DNA of 64,000 nucleotides from Limnobaculum parvum (GCF_003096015.2 NZ_CP029185.2:650501-714500); one strand, 5' to 3'. Positions 25,972-34,996 are shown, counted from the first letter of the stretch. Program-made: numbers and translations. The notes: a model not told the origin generated them from the sequence alone.

Positions 25972-25997
25972 ATGCAACATCGCTTAGTCGCCTGAGA

Positions 25998-26138
25998 TTA
26001 CTCTTGATTGTTTTGTTGCTGATTTTCTAATTCTTGTCGCTGTACGGCCATTTTTTCACGCAGACGCTTTTGCCAGAAAATAACGACAGCCACGGCGACA
26101 ACGATGCAAATAATCTGCGGTAAGCTGATCCCACCCAT
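25998..26138 (-). CDS. Small single-pass membrane protein (46 residues)
   Basis: It begins M-G-G-I-S-L-P-Q-I-I-C-I, has one hydrophobic helix (about residues 6-21) and then a charged, Gln/Asn-rich tail. AAGGAATC lies before the ATG at 26138. A longer in-frame start at 26195 has no such site. It is last in the mutY-yggX-mltC direction, 64 bases after mltC and before the operon terminator. Function unknown. Confidence 0.6.
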   Translation of the reverse strand: MGGISLPQIICIVVAVAVVIFWQKRLREKMAVQRQELENQQQNNQE

Positions 26139-26202
26139 AATACGATTCCTTATTGTTGAATTTATGCCGCTGCCAGCCTTAACTGACAGCGACATGAGCG
26201 GA

Positions 26203-27294
26203 TTATCTCCGATAGTTCTTTTGTGCCGAATTCACTTTATTCAGATAATTCCGTGATTCAGCCGATGGATGCTTGGTGGTCAGTGTTTCATATACATCAC
26301 CCGGCGACATACGGTTAATCACATCCGGCGCTTTATTTCGATCGCTGGAGAAGACGCGCAATACGCTACCAGCACCGCCATTGTAGGCGGTAATAACCGC
26401 ATAACGGCGCGATGTTGGGTTAGTAATTCCACCCAGATAGCTGTTTTGCAGAATCGACAGATAAGCCGTACCGGTATCAATATTACTTTCTGGATCGAAC
26501 AGGAAATTACGGCTTGGTTGCCCTGATTTACCCTGCATTTTGAATACGTCACGACCCGCCGTGTGCTGCATGACTTGCATCAGACCCAGCGCGTCAGAAC
26601 GGCTGACAGCATAAGGGTTAAAGCTGGACTCGGTCTGCATAATGGCCAGAATCAGTGACTCTTCAACATTATATTTATGGGCGGCTTTACGCACCAAAGG
26701 CAGGTATTTATGCGCCCGCTTATCCAGATGGTTTGCTACCAGTGGGATGTCCACTGACCAAATTACCCGCAGCCCGGATGAACGCTTCTTCAGTCTCGTC
26801 TGGATGATGTAGTCAGCAAAATGCGCGGCGCGCCATTGCCAGCGAATGGTATTGCCATCCTGATCCAATACTTGACCATACAGGAAAGGTTCTTTACTAA
26901 TCTGAATATCGTTAGCATCGGAATAGAGGTCGGTAGTTTGTGGATCTTCGCCCATCAATAACGTTGTAATAATGGCCTGACGCAGGCTATCCTCAGGGTT
27001 CTCTGCTGCCAGAGTTTCCACAGTGATAACACCGGCATCGAAGTTGATATGGCTACGAGTACGGTACTGATCGGTATATTTCACATAGTCTTTAGGACCC
27101 GCGATCAGGACCTCATGCATACCCCAAATGTTTTCGACGTTATGGGCAAACTGACCCATCAGAATATCAAACGCATTGGTATCTTTAATATATTGATCGT
27201 CGTCTTTAGGGTTTTTCTTACTGCCGCCTCCACACGAGACTAGCAAAGGCGCAACTAACAGCAACGCACAGATTTTTTTTAAATTAATGATCAT
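26203..27294 (-). CDS. mltC: Membrane-bound lytic murein transglycosylase C
   Basis: This 363-residue outer-membrane lipoprotein cleaves peptidoglycan glycan strands to give 1,6-anhydro-muropeptides. The signal peptide ends in lipobox L-V-S-C (Cys21). The C-terminal SLT domain has the catalytic Glu in M-Q-T-E-S-S-F-N-P-Y-A, then A-L-G-L-M-Q-V-M and I-T-A-Y-N-G-G-A-G-S. Length and sequence match E. coli MltC. It is downstream of yggX in the mutY operon, as in E. coli. Confidence 0.96.
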   Translation of the reverse strand: MIINLKKICALLLVAPLLVSCGGGSKKNPKDDDQYIKDTNAFDILMGQFAHNVENIWGMHEVLIAGPKDYVKYTDQYRTRSHINFDAGVITVETLAAENPEDSLRQAIITTLLMGEDPQTTDLYSDANDIQISKEPFLYGQVLDQDGNTIRWQWRAAHFADYIIQTRLKKRSSGLRVIWSVDIPLVANHLDKRAHKYLPLVRKAAHKYNVEESLILAIMQTESSFNPYAVSRSDALGLMQVMQHTAGRDVFKMQGKSGQPSRNFLFDPESNIDTGTAYLSILQNSYLGGITNPTSRRYAVITAYNGGAGSVLRVFSSDRNKAPDVINRMSPGDVYETLTTKHPSAESRNYLNKVNSAQKNYRR

Positions 27295-27324
27295 TTTTTA
27301 ATGGCGCATTATTCAAAACAAAGA

Positions 27325-27597
27325 TTATTGGCTTGGTGGTGTATAACCATCGATGTGGACATCTTTACCTTCAAACAGGAAATTTACCATTTCTTGTTCC
27401 AGTAGTTTGCGATGTTCTGGGTCCATCATATTCAATTTTTTTTCATTGATTAGCATGGTTTGTTTACTCATCCATAGCGCCCATGCTTCTTTAGAAATCT
27501 CGTTAAAAATTCGTTTGCCTAATTCACCAGGATAAAGCTGGAAGTCTTGCCCTTCGGCTTCTTTTTGCAGGTAAGTACAGAAAATGGTTCTGCTCAT
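27325..27597 (-). CDS. yggX: Fe(2+)-trafficking / oxidative-damage protection protein YggX
   Basis: This 90-residue protein begins M-S-R-T-I-F-C-T-Y-L-Q-K-E-A-E-G and holds the single conserved Cys of the family. It protects iron-sulfur clusters, which suits its place next to the Fe-S glycosylase gene mutY. The start at 27597 lies one base after the mutY stop, so the pair is tightly coupled. Upstream in-frame Met codons are inside mutY and are rejected. Confidence 0.95.
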   Translation of the reverse strand: MSRTIFCTYLQKEAEGQDFQLYPGELGKRIFNEISKEAWALWMSKQTMLINEKKLNMMDPEHRKLLEQEMVNFLFEGKDVHIDGYTPPSQ

Positions 27598-27598
27598 G

Positions 27599-28651
27599 CT
27601 AATCCTCGTGTTCATTTTTAAGCTGATTAAGTAATCGTTCAACTGGCGTTGCCAGCCCGACGGATGGCGGTTGGGTCAGGTTGTACCACATCCCCAAACT
27701 CGCTTCCTGACAGCACTGACCGGGCACCATATTAAGCAACATCGGCGTAATATCCAGATGGAAATGGCTGAAGGTATGGCGGAAAGCCGTCTGTTGTTTT
27801 AAATCATCGGCAGACATTCCCCGCTGTTCCAACCAGTGGTTCAGTGAGGCCCGGTCGCTAAACTGAGGGAAACAGTAAAGTCCTCCCCAGAGCCCGACAT
27901 CGGGTCGTTGTTCCAGCCAGACTTTATCATTGTTCTTAAGTAACAGGAACCATGCGTTTTTTTCCGGTATTTTTTGTTTTGGTTTTTTCCCCGGATAGTC
28001 GGCCCAGCTCTGATTGGCATAGGCGATACAGCCTGAATTGAGAGGGCACAGTTCGCATTTAGGGCGGGAGCGGGTACAAACCAACGCACCGAGGTCCATC
28101 ATGGCCTGATTGAATTGAGCGACGCCCTCTGCCGGGGTGACCTCACTGCTGAGATCCCAAAGGCGTTTTTCCACCTCTTTCTTACCCGGCCAGCCCTCTA
28201 CGGCATAGCAACGAGCGATTACCCGTTTTACATTGCCATCAAGAATCGGATAGTGCTGGTTAAGGGAGAGAGAGAGGATGGCGCCAGCGGTAGAGCGGCC
28301 AATACCGGGAAGATTGAGCACGGTGTCAAAATCTGTCGGAAAAATCCCTTGATGCTGTTGGGCAATGTCTTTTGCTGCTTTATGCAGATTGCGTGCTCTG
28401 GCGTAATAGCCGAGTCCGGTCCAGAGGTGTAACACCTCGTCCGTTGGCGCTGCCGCCAGTGAGTTAATATCGGGAAACTGGGCAATAAATCGCTGAAAAT
28501 AAGGGATTACGGTAGTGACCTGCGTTTGTTGCAGCATGACTTCCGAAAGCCAGACATGATACGGCGTTTTTTCGATTTGCCAAGGGAGGGTCTTACGGCC
28601 AAATTTTTGGTACCAGTTCAAAACAGCCTGTGCAAATGGTTTTGCTTGCAT
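27599..28651 (-). CDS. mutY: Adenine DNA glycosylase MutY
   Basis: This glycosylase of about 350 residues removes A mispaired with 8-oxoG. The HhH motif is L-P-G-I-G-R-S-T-A-G-A-I. Catalytic Asp lies in I-L-D-G-N-V-K-R-V and the catalytic Glu region is in V-M-L-Q-Q-T-Q. The 4Fe-4S loop is C-T-R-S-R-P-K-C-E-L-C-P-L-N-S-G-C. The C-terminal NUDT-like 8-oxoG recognition domain ends near A-F-R-H-T-F-S-H-F. The start is M-Q-A-K-P-F at 28651 (28654 also possible) by family comparison. The open frame further upstream is not supported. Confidence 0.96.
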   Translation of the reverse strand: MQAKPFAQAVLNWYQKFGRKTLPWQIEKTPYHVWLSEVMLQQTQVTTVIPYFQRFIAQFPDINSLAAAPTDEVLHLWTGLGYYARARNLHKAAKDIAQQHQGIFPTDFDTVLNLPGIGRSTAGAILSLSLNQHYPILDGNVKRVIARCYAVEGWPGKKEVEKRLWDLSSEVTPAEGVAQFNQAMMDLGALVCTRSRPKCELCPLNSGCIAYANQSWADYPGKKPKQKIPEKNAWFLLLKNNDKVWLEQRPDVGLWGGLYCFPQFSDRASLNHWLEQRGMSADDLKQQTAFRHTFSHFHLDITPMLLNMVPGQCCQEASLGMWYNLTQPPSVGLATPVERLLNQLKNEHED

Positions 28652-28863
28652 CATATAAATGTGACATTTCACGAAGAATAAAACAGATAGCGTGATTCCA
28701 GCACAGACACCAACCAGAGTAAACCTTAACCTGAGATATTCGTGCAGAATAACCAAGGTGGTTTGTCGCGGATTGTTTAAGGATTAAGGCAATATAGGGT
28801 ATGATGCCCGCCTGAAATTTTTATCTTCATCATTAACAGCGACCGGTATAAACAGAATTTTTT

Positions 28864-29583
28864 ATGATTAACGATGTTATTTCCCCTGAATTTAATGAAG
28901 ACGGTCGTGTGATGCGCCGCATTCGTAGCTTTGTTCGCCGTCAGGGGCGGCTAACAAAAGGTCAGCAATATGCGCTGGATAACTACTGGCCTGTCATGGG
29001 CGTAGAGTTTCAACCAGAACCGCTAAACCTGTCGGAACTGTTTGGTCGAGAAGCGCCGATTACGCTGGAAATTGGCTTTGGTATGGGCATGTCGCTGGTT
29101 AAGATGGCGCAAGATAACCCACAGCAGGATTTTCTGGGGATCGAAGTGCATAGTCCGGGAGTCGGCGCCTGTCTCTCTTCTGCTCATGAAGCTGGAGTCG
29201 GTAACCTGCGGGTGATGTGCCATGATGCAGTTGAAGTGCTGGACAAGATGATCCCTGAGGCTTCTCTGGATATGGTGCAACTGTTCTTCCCTGACCCGTG
29301 GCATAAAGCGCGCCATCATAAGCGCCGAATTCTTCAGACGCCGTTTGCTATGGCGATATTGAAAAAATTAAAAGTGGGTGGTGTTTTTCATATGGCCACC
29401 GACTGGGAAAATTATGCAGAGCATATGTTAGAAGTGATGAACGCGGTTCCGGCATATCGTAATCTGTCGGTTGATGGTACTTATGTGCCGCGTCCTGACT
29501 CTCGTCCGTTAACCAAATTTGAGTTACGCGGCCATCGGTTAGGACATGGCGTATGGGATTTGATGTTTGAGAGGAGTGAATAA
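28864..29583 (+). CDS. trmB: tRNA (guanine-N7-)-methyltransferase
   Basis: This 239-residue enzyme uses SAM to make m7G46 in tRNA. The SAM-binding motif is L-E-I-G-F-G-M-G-M-S-L-V. The family tRNA-contact motif F-F-P-D-P-W-H-K-A-R-H-H-K-R-R-I is complete, with T-D-W-E-N-Y-A-E-H-M later. It is divergent from mutY and overlaps yggL by TAATG. Confidence 0.96.
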   Translation: MINDVISPEFNEDGRVMRRIRSFVRRQGRLTKGQQYALDNYWPVMGVEFQPEPLNLSELFGREAPITLEIGFGMGMSLVKMAQDNPQQDFLGIEVHSPGVGACLSSAHEAGVGNLRVMCHDAVEVLDKMIPEASLDMVQLFFPDPWHKARHHKRRILQTPFAMAILKKLKVGGVFHMATDWENYAEHMLEVMNAVPAYRNLSVDGTYVPRPDSRPLTKFELRGHRLGHGVWDLMFERSE

Positions 29584-29915
29584 TGGCACATCAACGTAGT
29601 CGTCGTTTACGTAAAAAAATGCGTATCGATGAGTTTCAGGAAATCGGATTTTTAATCAATTGGGCATTTCCTGAAGGAACAGCGATTGAGAAGATCGACG
29701 CAACAATTGATAACTTTATCAACGAAGTGTTTGAAGCCCACGACCTCTCCTTTGAGGGCGGCGGCTATCTGAAGTGGGATGGTCTGGTATGCCAGCAAAA
29801 GATCGGTAAATGCACCGAAGAGCATCGCGGCATCGTGACTAACTGGCTGGAAGATAAAGGCATGTTGGATGTAAAAGCCAGCGAGCTGATGGATATTAAC
29901 TATTACGAAGAGTAA
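29583..29915 (+). CDS. yggL: YggL family protein (50S-associated)
   Basis: This 110-residue cytoplasmic protein of the DUF469/YggL family begins M-A-H-Q-R-S-R-R-L-R-K-K-M-R-I-D-E-F and contains F-E-G-G-G-Y-L-K-W-D-G. The E. coli homologue has been linked to 50S ribosome assembly. Its start shares an A with the trmB stop (TAATG), so translation is coupled. An intrinsic terminator follows. Confidence 0.93.
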   Translation: MAHQRSRRLRKKMRIDEFQEIGFLINWAFPEGTAIEKIDATIDNFINEVFEAHDLSFEGGGYLKWDGLVCQQKIGKCTEEHRGIVTNWLEDKGMLDVKASELMDINYYEE

Positions 29916-29923
29916 TGGTTAAG

Positions 29924-29947
29924 TCAGGGGGAATTATTTCCCCCTGA
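29924..29947 (+). terminator. Terminator after trmB-yggL
   Basis: A 9-bp stem TCAGGGGGA/TCCCCCTGA with a 6-base loop is followed by TATTTTT. Confidence 0.9.
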
Positions 29948-30120
29948 TATTTTTCAGTTTTGGGTAGCATTGACTATTCGGGGTATTGAATGGTTTTGAC
30001 TAATCCTGCTATTTCTTCCGTTAATTCCCCCGATGTGATGAACACCTGACGGACTCTGATGTCTATAGTCGGGTTGAACCAACAAAAGTACGATTTCGCA
30101 TTAACCATTGAGGAATAATT

Positions 30121-30846
30121 ATGTTACGAAAAACCGGCGCGGCCCTATTGCTGTTGATGGCCTGGCAGGCGCAAGCGGCTTATGAATGTAATGTAAAACC
30201 GCAGGATGATATTTTTATTAACCAAGATACGGTTAAAGTTGCTGGTGCCAGCGGTGAGTTGGTCATTGGCAAAAATGGTGATGTGACCCGTAATGGTAAA
30301 GTATTAACCCTTTCTGATGCAGCCCGCGCCCAGGCGGTGAGCTATCAAACCAATTTGCGTACCGATTTGCCTTATGTTAACGACGGAGTTCGTTCACGCC
30401 TGAAAACTGCTCAGGGTGTACTGGATAACGTGATTGTTAAGCAACTGGGTACCGAGAGTAATGTGCGTAAACGTTTAGTCACTTTGAGTTCACAACTGAC
30501 TAAAGAGATGGAAAAAGTTCTGGAGCCCCGTGCGGAAGGTTTAGCTTTCCACCATCAGGCCGTTTCACAAGTTGAAGCAAATGGTCAGGTGATTATGCAA
30601 AATACGATGGGTGCAGTGCTACAGGATAGCATTAATGAACTGGGTATCCAGCAAGTGGCTAAAGCCGGTAAATCAGGTAATCCTCTACAGGCAGTATTAG
30701 GTAGCTTGGGTGGTTTACAGCAGCAAATTAGAGACGAGTGGAAGAAACAAGAGAAAGACTTCGAACAGTTCGGGAAAGAAGCATGTGGTAGGGTTACGGT
30801 GCTTGAACAGCAGCGGGCCGATTTGCTGAAGGCTCTACCGCAGTAA
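30121..30846 (+). CDS. yggN: YggN-like periplasmic protein (DUF2884)
   Basis: This 241-residue exported protein has a signal peptide of about 19 residues (L-L-L-L-M-A-W-Q-A-Q-A-A). The mature part starts Y-E-C-N-V-K-P-Q-D-D and has Cys at both ends (about 22 and 226), possibly a disulfide. The middle is rich in Gln/Lys helices. Gene order after yggL matches E. coli yggN. Function unknown. GAGGAAT precedes the ATG. Confidence 0.88.
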   Translation: MLRKTGAALLLLMAWQAQAAYECNVKPQDDIFINQDTVKVAGASGELVIGKNGDVTRNGKVLTLSDAARAQAVSYQTNLRTDLPYVNDGVRSRLKTAQGVLDNVIVKQLGTESNVRKRLVTLSSQLTKEMEKVLEPRAEGLAFHHQAVSQVEANGQVIMQNTMGAVLQDSINELGIQQVAKAGKSGNPLQAVLGSLGGLQQQIRDEWKKQEKDFEQFGKEACGRVTVLEQQRADLLKALPQ

Positions 30847-30999
30847 TTATCTTGTCAGTATAAATGTAGTTCAGCGTAAGTTTCGTCTGCTAAACCTTCA
30901 GTGTTTTGTTTGACTTAGGTGCAGGCAACTGAGCAGAGGGAATTAGGGCGAATTCCCTCTGCACTCCCGCGCCTTCGCACACGAATTCAGGCCGCTTTA

Positions 31000-31026
31000 T
31001 GAATACATCATTTCATGATGTATTCA
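31000..31026. repeat. Perfect 12-bp inverted repeat in the yggN-hemW gap
   Basis: TGAATACATCAT, a 3-base loop, then ATGATGTATTCA. It begins a GC-rich palindromic stretch between convergent yggN and hemW. There is no T run, so it is not a normal terminator. A second hairpin, CAACGCGG/CCGCGTTG, follows at about 31053-31072. Confidence 0.7.
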
Positions 31027-31108
31027 CCCTTTCGGGCCAGCGCAAGCGCCGTTCAACGCGGTTTACCGCGTTGTGGCGACGACCCTCTGTCTTCATTCGG
31101 ACTTACGC

Positions 31109-31176
31109 GCAGAGCCGCTCCCGACGTTGCTGCGCCTCGGCAGGCATTCATGCCAGCCGTGCTACCTTTATTCAGT
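31109..31176. repeat. Dispersed intergenic hairpin repeat, copy 1
   Basis: This segment matches 62071-62141: GCAGAGCCGCTCCC, then ACGT, GCT, CGCCT, GGC, and the shared end GCCGTGCTAC. The centre forms a hairpin in each copy (CGGC...GCCG here, GGCCAA...TTGGCC there) although its bases differ, which suggests the fold is kept. It lies between yggN and hemW. A translated frame crosses it but looks like chance. The rest of 30847-31250 has no gene. Confidence 0.7.
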
Positions 31177-31250
31177 TGTCGGCTGAATTCCAGTGCTCTA
31201 TCAGGTCAAAAGAGAATAACAAGACAAGAGACCTAGGGACTAAGGGCGAA

Positions 31251-32381
31251 CTACAAAAATAATTCGAGTAAAGAGTTCAGGAATAATTTTCCCTTCTCGG
31301 TAACCTGCCAGTACTCACTGGTTTCCGTCAGATACCCCAGCTTCAACGCACTATCAATATTTTGCCGAATAGCGCTTTCATCCAGCCCTGTAAGACGACT
31401 GAAGTCTTTTCGCGGTGCGGCTTCCAGCAGTCGGAAGCGATTCATAAAAAACTCAAAGGGCCGTTCATCGGTTTCAACGTTGTACTGTTTATCTAGATAT
31501 TTACCGTTCATATAACCACGAGGATGGCGGGTTTTTACCGTACGTATAATTCGGCCATCGCTAAAGCTCAATTTACCGTGGGCTCCGCAGCCAATGCCTA
31601 GATAGTCACCAAAGCGCCAGTAGTTCAGATTGTGTTGACACTGATAGCCGGGTTTGGCATAGGCTGAGGTTTCATATTGTTGATAACCGGCAGCGCTAAG
31701 TAATTCATGACCACGCTGGTAGATATCCCACAGGGCGTCATCGTCCGGTAACACGGGAGGGCGTGAACCAAACAGCGTATTGGGTTCAATGGTTAGCTGA
31801 TACCAAGATAAATGGGGAGGGTCTAACTCAATGGCCTGCCGCAGGTCATCCAGTGCTTCCTCCAGCGATTGATCGGGCAAACCGTGCATTAAATCCAGAT
31901 TAAAGCTGCGTAAACCAAGGCTTTGTGCGAAGTGTGCCGCACGCTTTGCCTCTTCCGGCCCGTGTATCCGCCCCAGACGCTCTAGTTTATGTTGGCTAAA
32001 GCTCTGAACGCCGATAGAGATACGGTTAACCCCTGCCTGTTGATAAGCTCTAAAGCGATCGGCTTCCACCGTACCCGGATTGGCCTCCATCGTAATTTCA
32101 GCGTTATCTTCCAGCGTTAGCCGACTACGAACTCCGTCCAATAATCTCTGCATGGCCTCAGCGCCCAGCAGGCTTGGGGTTCCACCGCCAATAAAGACGG
32201 TACTGATGGACCTGCCGCTGGTGAGTGGCAAATCGTTATCCAGATCGGTTAGTAAATGTTCCACGTAATCCCTATCCGGAATATCCCCCTTTAAGGCATG
32301 TGAATTGAAGTCACAGTAGGGGCACTTCTGTACACACCAGGGGATATGAATATAGAGACTCAGCGGTGGGGGATTAATCAT
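31251..32381 (-). CDS. hemW: HemW radical-SAM haem chaperone
   Basis: This radical-SAM protein of about 376 residues is related to coproporphyrinogen dehydrogenase. The cluster motif is I-P-W-C-V-Q-K-C-P-Y-C-D-F (C-x3-C-x2-C). Next come F-I-G-G-G-T-P-S-L-L, M-E-A-N-P-G-T-V-E and G-V-Q-S-F-S. The extra C-terminal HemW domain is present. The family member YggW/HemW binds and delivers haem and is not a HemN enzyme. The start M-I-N-P-P-P-L at 32381 overlaps the rdgB end by eight bases. Confidence 0.95.
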   Translation of the reverse strand: MINPPPLSLYIHIPWCVQKCPYCDFNSHALKGDIPDRDYVEHLLTDLDNDLPLTSGRSISTVFIGGGTPSLLGAEAMQRLLDGVRSRLTLEDNAEITMEANPGTVEADRFRAYQQAGVNRISIGVQSFSQHKLERLGRIHGPEEAKRAAHFAQSLGLRSFNLDLMHGLPDQSLEEALDDLRQAIELDPPHLSWYQLTIEPNTLFGSRPPVLPDDDALWDIYQRGHELLSAAGYQQYETSAYAKPGYQCQHNLNYWRFGDYLGIGCGAHGKLSFSDGRIIRTVKTRHPRGYMNGKYLDKQYNVETDERPFEFFMNRFRLLEAAPRKDFSRLTGLDESAIRQNIDSALKLGYLTETSEYWQVTEKGKLFLNSLLELFL

Positions 32382-32967
32382 GACGCAGCGCATCCAACAG
32401 CATGGTCAAGGCCTGACCACGGTGAGAAATCTTACTTTTGTGTTCTCGGGTTAATTCAGCGGCGGTATAGCCCAGTTCCGGAATATAGAAAATAGGATCG
32501 TAGCCAAATCCCCCTTCACCTGAAGGACTGAACAGCACTTCACCCGGCCAACTGGCGTGGAAAACTAATGGAATAGGGTCGTTGGCATGGCGCATATAAA
32601 CCAGCACACAGTGGAACTGCGCCTGGCGCTGCTCTTGTGGAACATCTTTCAATGTTTCCAGCAGTTTGTTCAGATTGTCCCGATCGCTGGCATCAGCACC
32701 GGCATAGCGGGCGGAATAGATACCGGGTGCCCCACCCAGAACATCAACGGCAATACCGGAGTCATCAGCGATAGCCGGTAGGCCAGTAACCAGAGCGGCA
32801 TGGCGTGCCTTGATGATGGCATTTTCAATAAAGGTTAACCCGGTTTCTTCAGCCGAATCGACGCCGAGGTCGGTTTGAGCAATTACTTCAAAGCCAAAAT
32901 CAGCCAGAAGGTTCGCCAGCTCATGCACTTTACCGGGGTTACCGGTTGCAAGTACCAGTTTCTGCAT
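32374..32967 (-). CDS. rdgB: dITP/XTP pyrophosphatase RdgB
   Basis: This 197-residue Ham1/RdgB enzyme hydrolyses non-canonical purine NTPs (dITP, XTP) to monophosphates and so cleans the nucleotide pool. Landmarks are V-L-A-T-G-N-P-G-K at the N-terminus, E-E-T-G-L-T-F-I-E-N-A, A-D-D-S-G-I-A-V-D-V-L-G-G-A-P-G, and G-G-F-G-Y-D-P-I-F. The start M-Q-K-L-V-L at 32967 follows the family. It overlaps hemW as in E. coli. Confidence 0.95.
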   Translation of the reverse strand: MQKLVLATGNPGKVHELANLLADFGFEVIAQTDLGVDSAEETGLTFIENAIIKARHAALVTGLPAIADDSGIAVDVLGGAPGIYSARYAGADASDRDNLNKLLETLKDVPQEQRQAQFHCVLVYMRHANDPIPLVFHASWPGEVLFSPSGEGGFGYDPIFYIPELGYTAAELTREHKSKISHRGQALTMLLDALRHD

Positions 32968-33147
32968 TGTGAAATCCACCTGTTACTTAGAGTTTTAATC
33001 AGGGCAGGGTATACCTGCAATAGAATAGAGTGTCATTTTTTAATGCGACATAGCATAACTCAAACTGCCGTAGGTGAATGAGCGAAAATGGTAAGGGGGA
33101 GTGTTTTCTTAACGATTAAATGAACCTGTCTTGATTTTTTATTCAAT

Positions 33148-33178
33148 ATTATCAATTGGTTTTTCATCAATTGATAAT
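33148..33178. promoter_or_regulatory. Perfect 11-bp inverted repeat upstream of cdh
   Basis: ATTATCAATTG, a 9-base spacer, then CAATTGATAAT. It lies 85-115 bases before the cdh ATG in the divergent rdgB-cdh gap. It could be a regulator binding site or a hairpin. I do not recognise the regulator. Confidence 0.4.
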
Positions 33179-33262
33179 GAGAAACATAATTTATTGAATT
33201 AAAATCAATTGTTACATGTGTGTTATAATAAATGACAGAGACTATTAATCAACACTCTGAAT

Positions 33263-34081
33263 ATGAGAATGAAACGAAAAAAACGATTGCCTAAATTACT
33301 GAAATGGTTGTTCGCGATTATTATCGTCGCGCTGATAATTTTAGCTATCTGGTGGGGTTGGGTACGTAGTCACTCAAATGAATTATGGAAGATTGTTAGT
33401 GAGCAATGTATTCCTCATCAGCAATTAAGTATATCAACCGCATCTCCCTGTATTGATGTGGTTCTGACCCCAGAGACTAAACGAGGGTATGCCATATTTA
33501 AAGATCGTAAGGGGCCTTTGCATTTCCTGCTAATCCCTACGGCAAAAATTGATGGTATTGAGAGCAAGGAATTACAGCAACCGGATTCTACGGATTACCT
33601 GTATCAGGCATGGATGGCTCGTTATTATTTGGCTCAACAGGTTGGTAAACCTATCTCTCGAGAGATGGTTTCATTAGCGGTTAATTCTGCCTATGGGCGG
33701 AGTCAGGAGCAATTGCATATTCATATTGCTTGTATTAAACCGGAAATTCAGGCGCAGTTGGGAAGCCAGATGGATACATTCAGTGAGAAATGGTCATCGG
33801 TTCCTTACGGCATCAATAATCATCACTATATTGCCCGAACATTAACGGAATCTCAGTTGCGTGAAGTCAGTCCGTTTCAACGAGTAGCGATGGAAGTTTC
33901 GGATGCCGCAGATAATATGGAAAAATATGGTTTAGCGCTGGTGGCTTATACCGGCCATAACAACATGCCAATGTATTTATTATTGGCAAATCGGTTGGAT
34001 ATTTTCGGTATGAATGTAGGGCATACGAGCGATATACAAGACTATCAGTGTGATTTGCTAAAGACTGAAAATTTGTTTTAG
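33263..34081 (+). CDS. cdh: CDP-diacylglycerol pyrophosphatase
   Basis: This inner-membrane enzyme of 272 residues hydrolyses CDP-diacylglycerol to CMP and phosphatidate. One N-terminal membrane helix lies at about 14-32. The HIT-like catalytic stretch is S-Q-E-Q-L-H-I-H-I-A-C-I, preceded by F-L-L-I-P-T-A-K-I-D-G-I-E-S. It matches the E. coli Cdh pattern. It sits in the rdgB-yggU gap, unlike in E. coli where cdh is elsewhere, so this is a rearranged or inserted position. Two in-frame Met codons (33263, 33269) could start it. Confidence 0.88.
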   Translation: MRMKRKKRLPKLLKWLFAIIIVALIILAIWWGWVRSHSNELWKIVSEQCIPHQQLSISTASPCIDVVLTPETKRGYAIFKDRKGPLHFLLIPTAKIDGIESKELQQPDSTDYLYQAWMARYYLAQQVGKPISREMVSLAVNSAYGRSQEQLHIHIACIKPEIQAQLGSQMDTFSEKWSSVPYGINNHHYIARTLTESQLREVSPFQRVAMEVSDAADNMEKYGLALVAYTGHNNMPMYLLLANRLDIFGMNVGHTSDIQDYQCDLLKTENLF

Positions 34082-34154
34082 TTATGGCGCGTGAGAAAGA
34101 AGAGAAGTAAAGAAGAAAAGTAAAGAAGAGACGTGTTGAAGGACGCCTGAGGGA

Positions 34155-34451
34155 TCAGGCATCCGGTAACAGCGATTGCACTTCAGCAGGAATTTGCTGT
34201 GGATTATCGATTTTTACCTGCTTATGACGCCCCAGTTCCCCTTTTTCAATCGTCACCATACCTTTGGCAACGCGAAATTGTTTAGCCAGAAACTTGACCA
34301 AATGTGCATTGGCCTGCCCATCAACCGGTGGGGCAGTAATTGCCACTTTTAACTCTTCGCCATGCAGTCCAACAATTTGATCGCGACTGGCCTTCGGCTG
34401 AATATACAGCCGAAGGATAATGGCATCGGATTGCTGTTCTACGGCGCTCAT
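34155..34451 (-). CDS. yggU: YggU family protein (DUF167)
   Basis: This small DUF167 protein of 98 residues begins M-S-A-V-E-Q-Q-S-D-A and has the family core Q-P-K-A-S-R-D-Q-I-V-G-L-H and A-P-P-V-D-G-Q-A-N-A-H-L-V. The fold is known but the function is not. The start shares an A with the yggT stop (TAATG), giving coupled translation. Confidence 0.93.
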   Translation of the reverse strand: MSAVEQQSDAIILRLYIQPKASRDQIVGLHGEELKVAITAPPVDGQANAHLVKFLAKQFRVAKGMVTIEKGELGRHKQVKIDNPQQIPAEVQSLLPDA

Positions 34452-34996
34452 TACAGAATCAGAGCCAGAACATCTGCTTTCAGGTAATCCAGCGCATAAA
34501 GGATCAGGATCAACACCATCGGCGACAGATCGATACCCCCCATTGAAGGCAGCAGACGGCGAATCGGTGACAGTAGTGGTTCTGTTAATTGAATCAGTAA
34601 TTGATCCACCGGGTTACGGCCCTGACTAATCCAGCTCATCAGCGAGCGGATAATGATAACCCAGAACACTAGCTTACCGGCAGCCGTGAGTAGCTCTAAC
34701 AAAGAGAGCGGTAGGTAAACAGGGAAGAATAATAGAACTTGATTAATCAGCCATAATCCAACGACATACTTCAGTAAGATAAGGATGTAAGCAACCAGCA
34801 GTGAAGCAGTATCAATGGGGCCAATGGATGGAATAACACGACGTAATGGCCCAATTATCGGCTGGGTGATTTTCACCACAAACTGAGAGAATGGATTATA
34901 AAAGTCGGCTCTTGCCCATTGCATCCATACCCGCAGCAATAGCACTGATACATAAAGATCGAGCACGGTTACAATAAGAAAAGATAAAAATTGCAT
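34451..34996 (-). CDS. yggT: YggT family membrane protein
   Basis: This 181-residue inner-membrane protein has two YggT repeats, each with L-L-L-R-V-W-M-Q-W or I-I-R-S-L-M-S-W-I followed by P-I-I-G-P-L-R-R-V-I-P or P-L-L-S-P-I-R-R-L-L-P. The family is linked to osmotic or potassium homeostasis and cell shape, but the exact role is unsettled. It is paired with yggU. Confidence 0.92.
   Translation of the reverse strand: MQFLSFLIVTVLDLYVSVLLLRVWMQWARADFYNPFSQFVVKITQPIIGPLRRVIPSIGPIDTASLLVAYILILLKYVVGLWLINQVLLFFPVYLPLSLLELLTAAGKLVFWVIIIRSLMSWISQGRNPVDQLLIQLTEPLLSPIRRLLPSMGGIDLSPMVLILILYALDYLKADVLALIL

Noticed and set aside
30999..31262. Open frames across the yggN-hemW gap
   Set aside because: They coincide with palindromes and the dispersed repeat. 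Two frames are open at once in GC-rich repeat DNA, and neither has a ribosome site.
34143..34162. Short hairpin overlapping the yggU stop as a terminator
   Set aside because: The stem GCCTGA/TCAGGC is short and the minus-strand tail is not T-rich enough.
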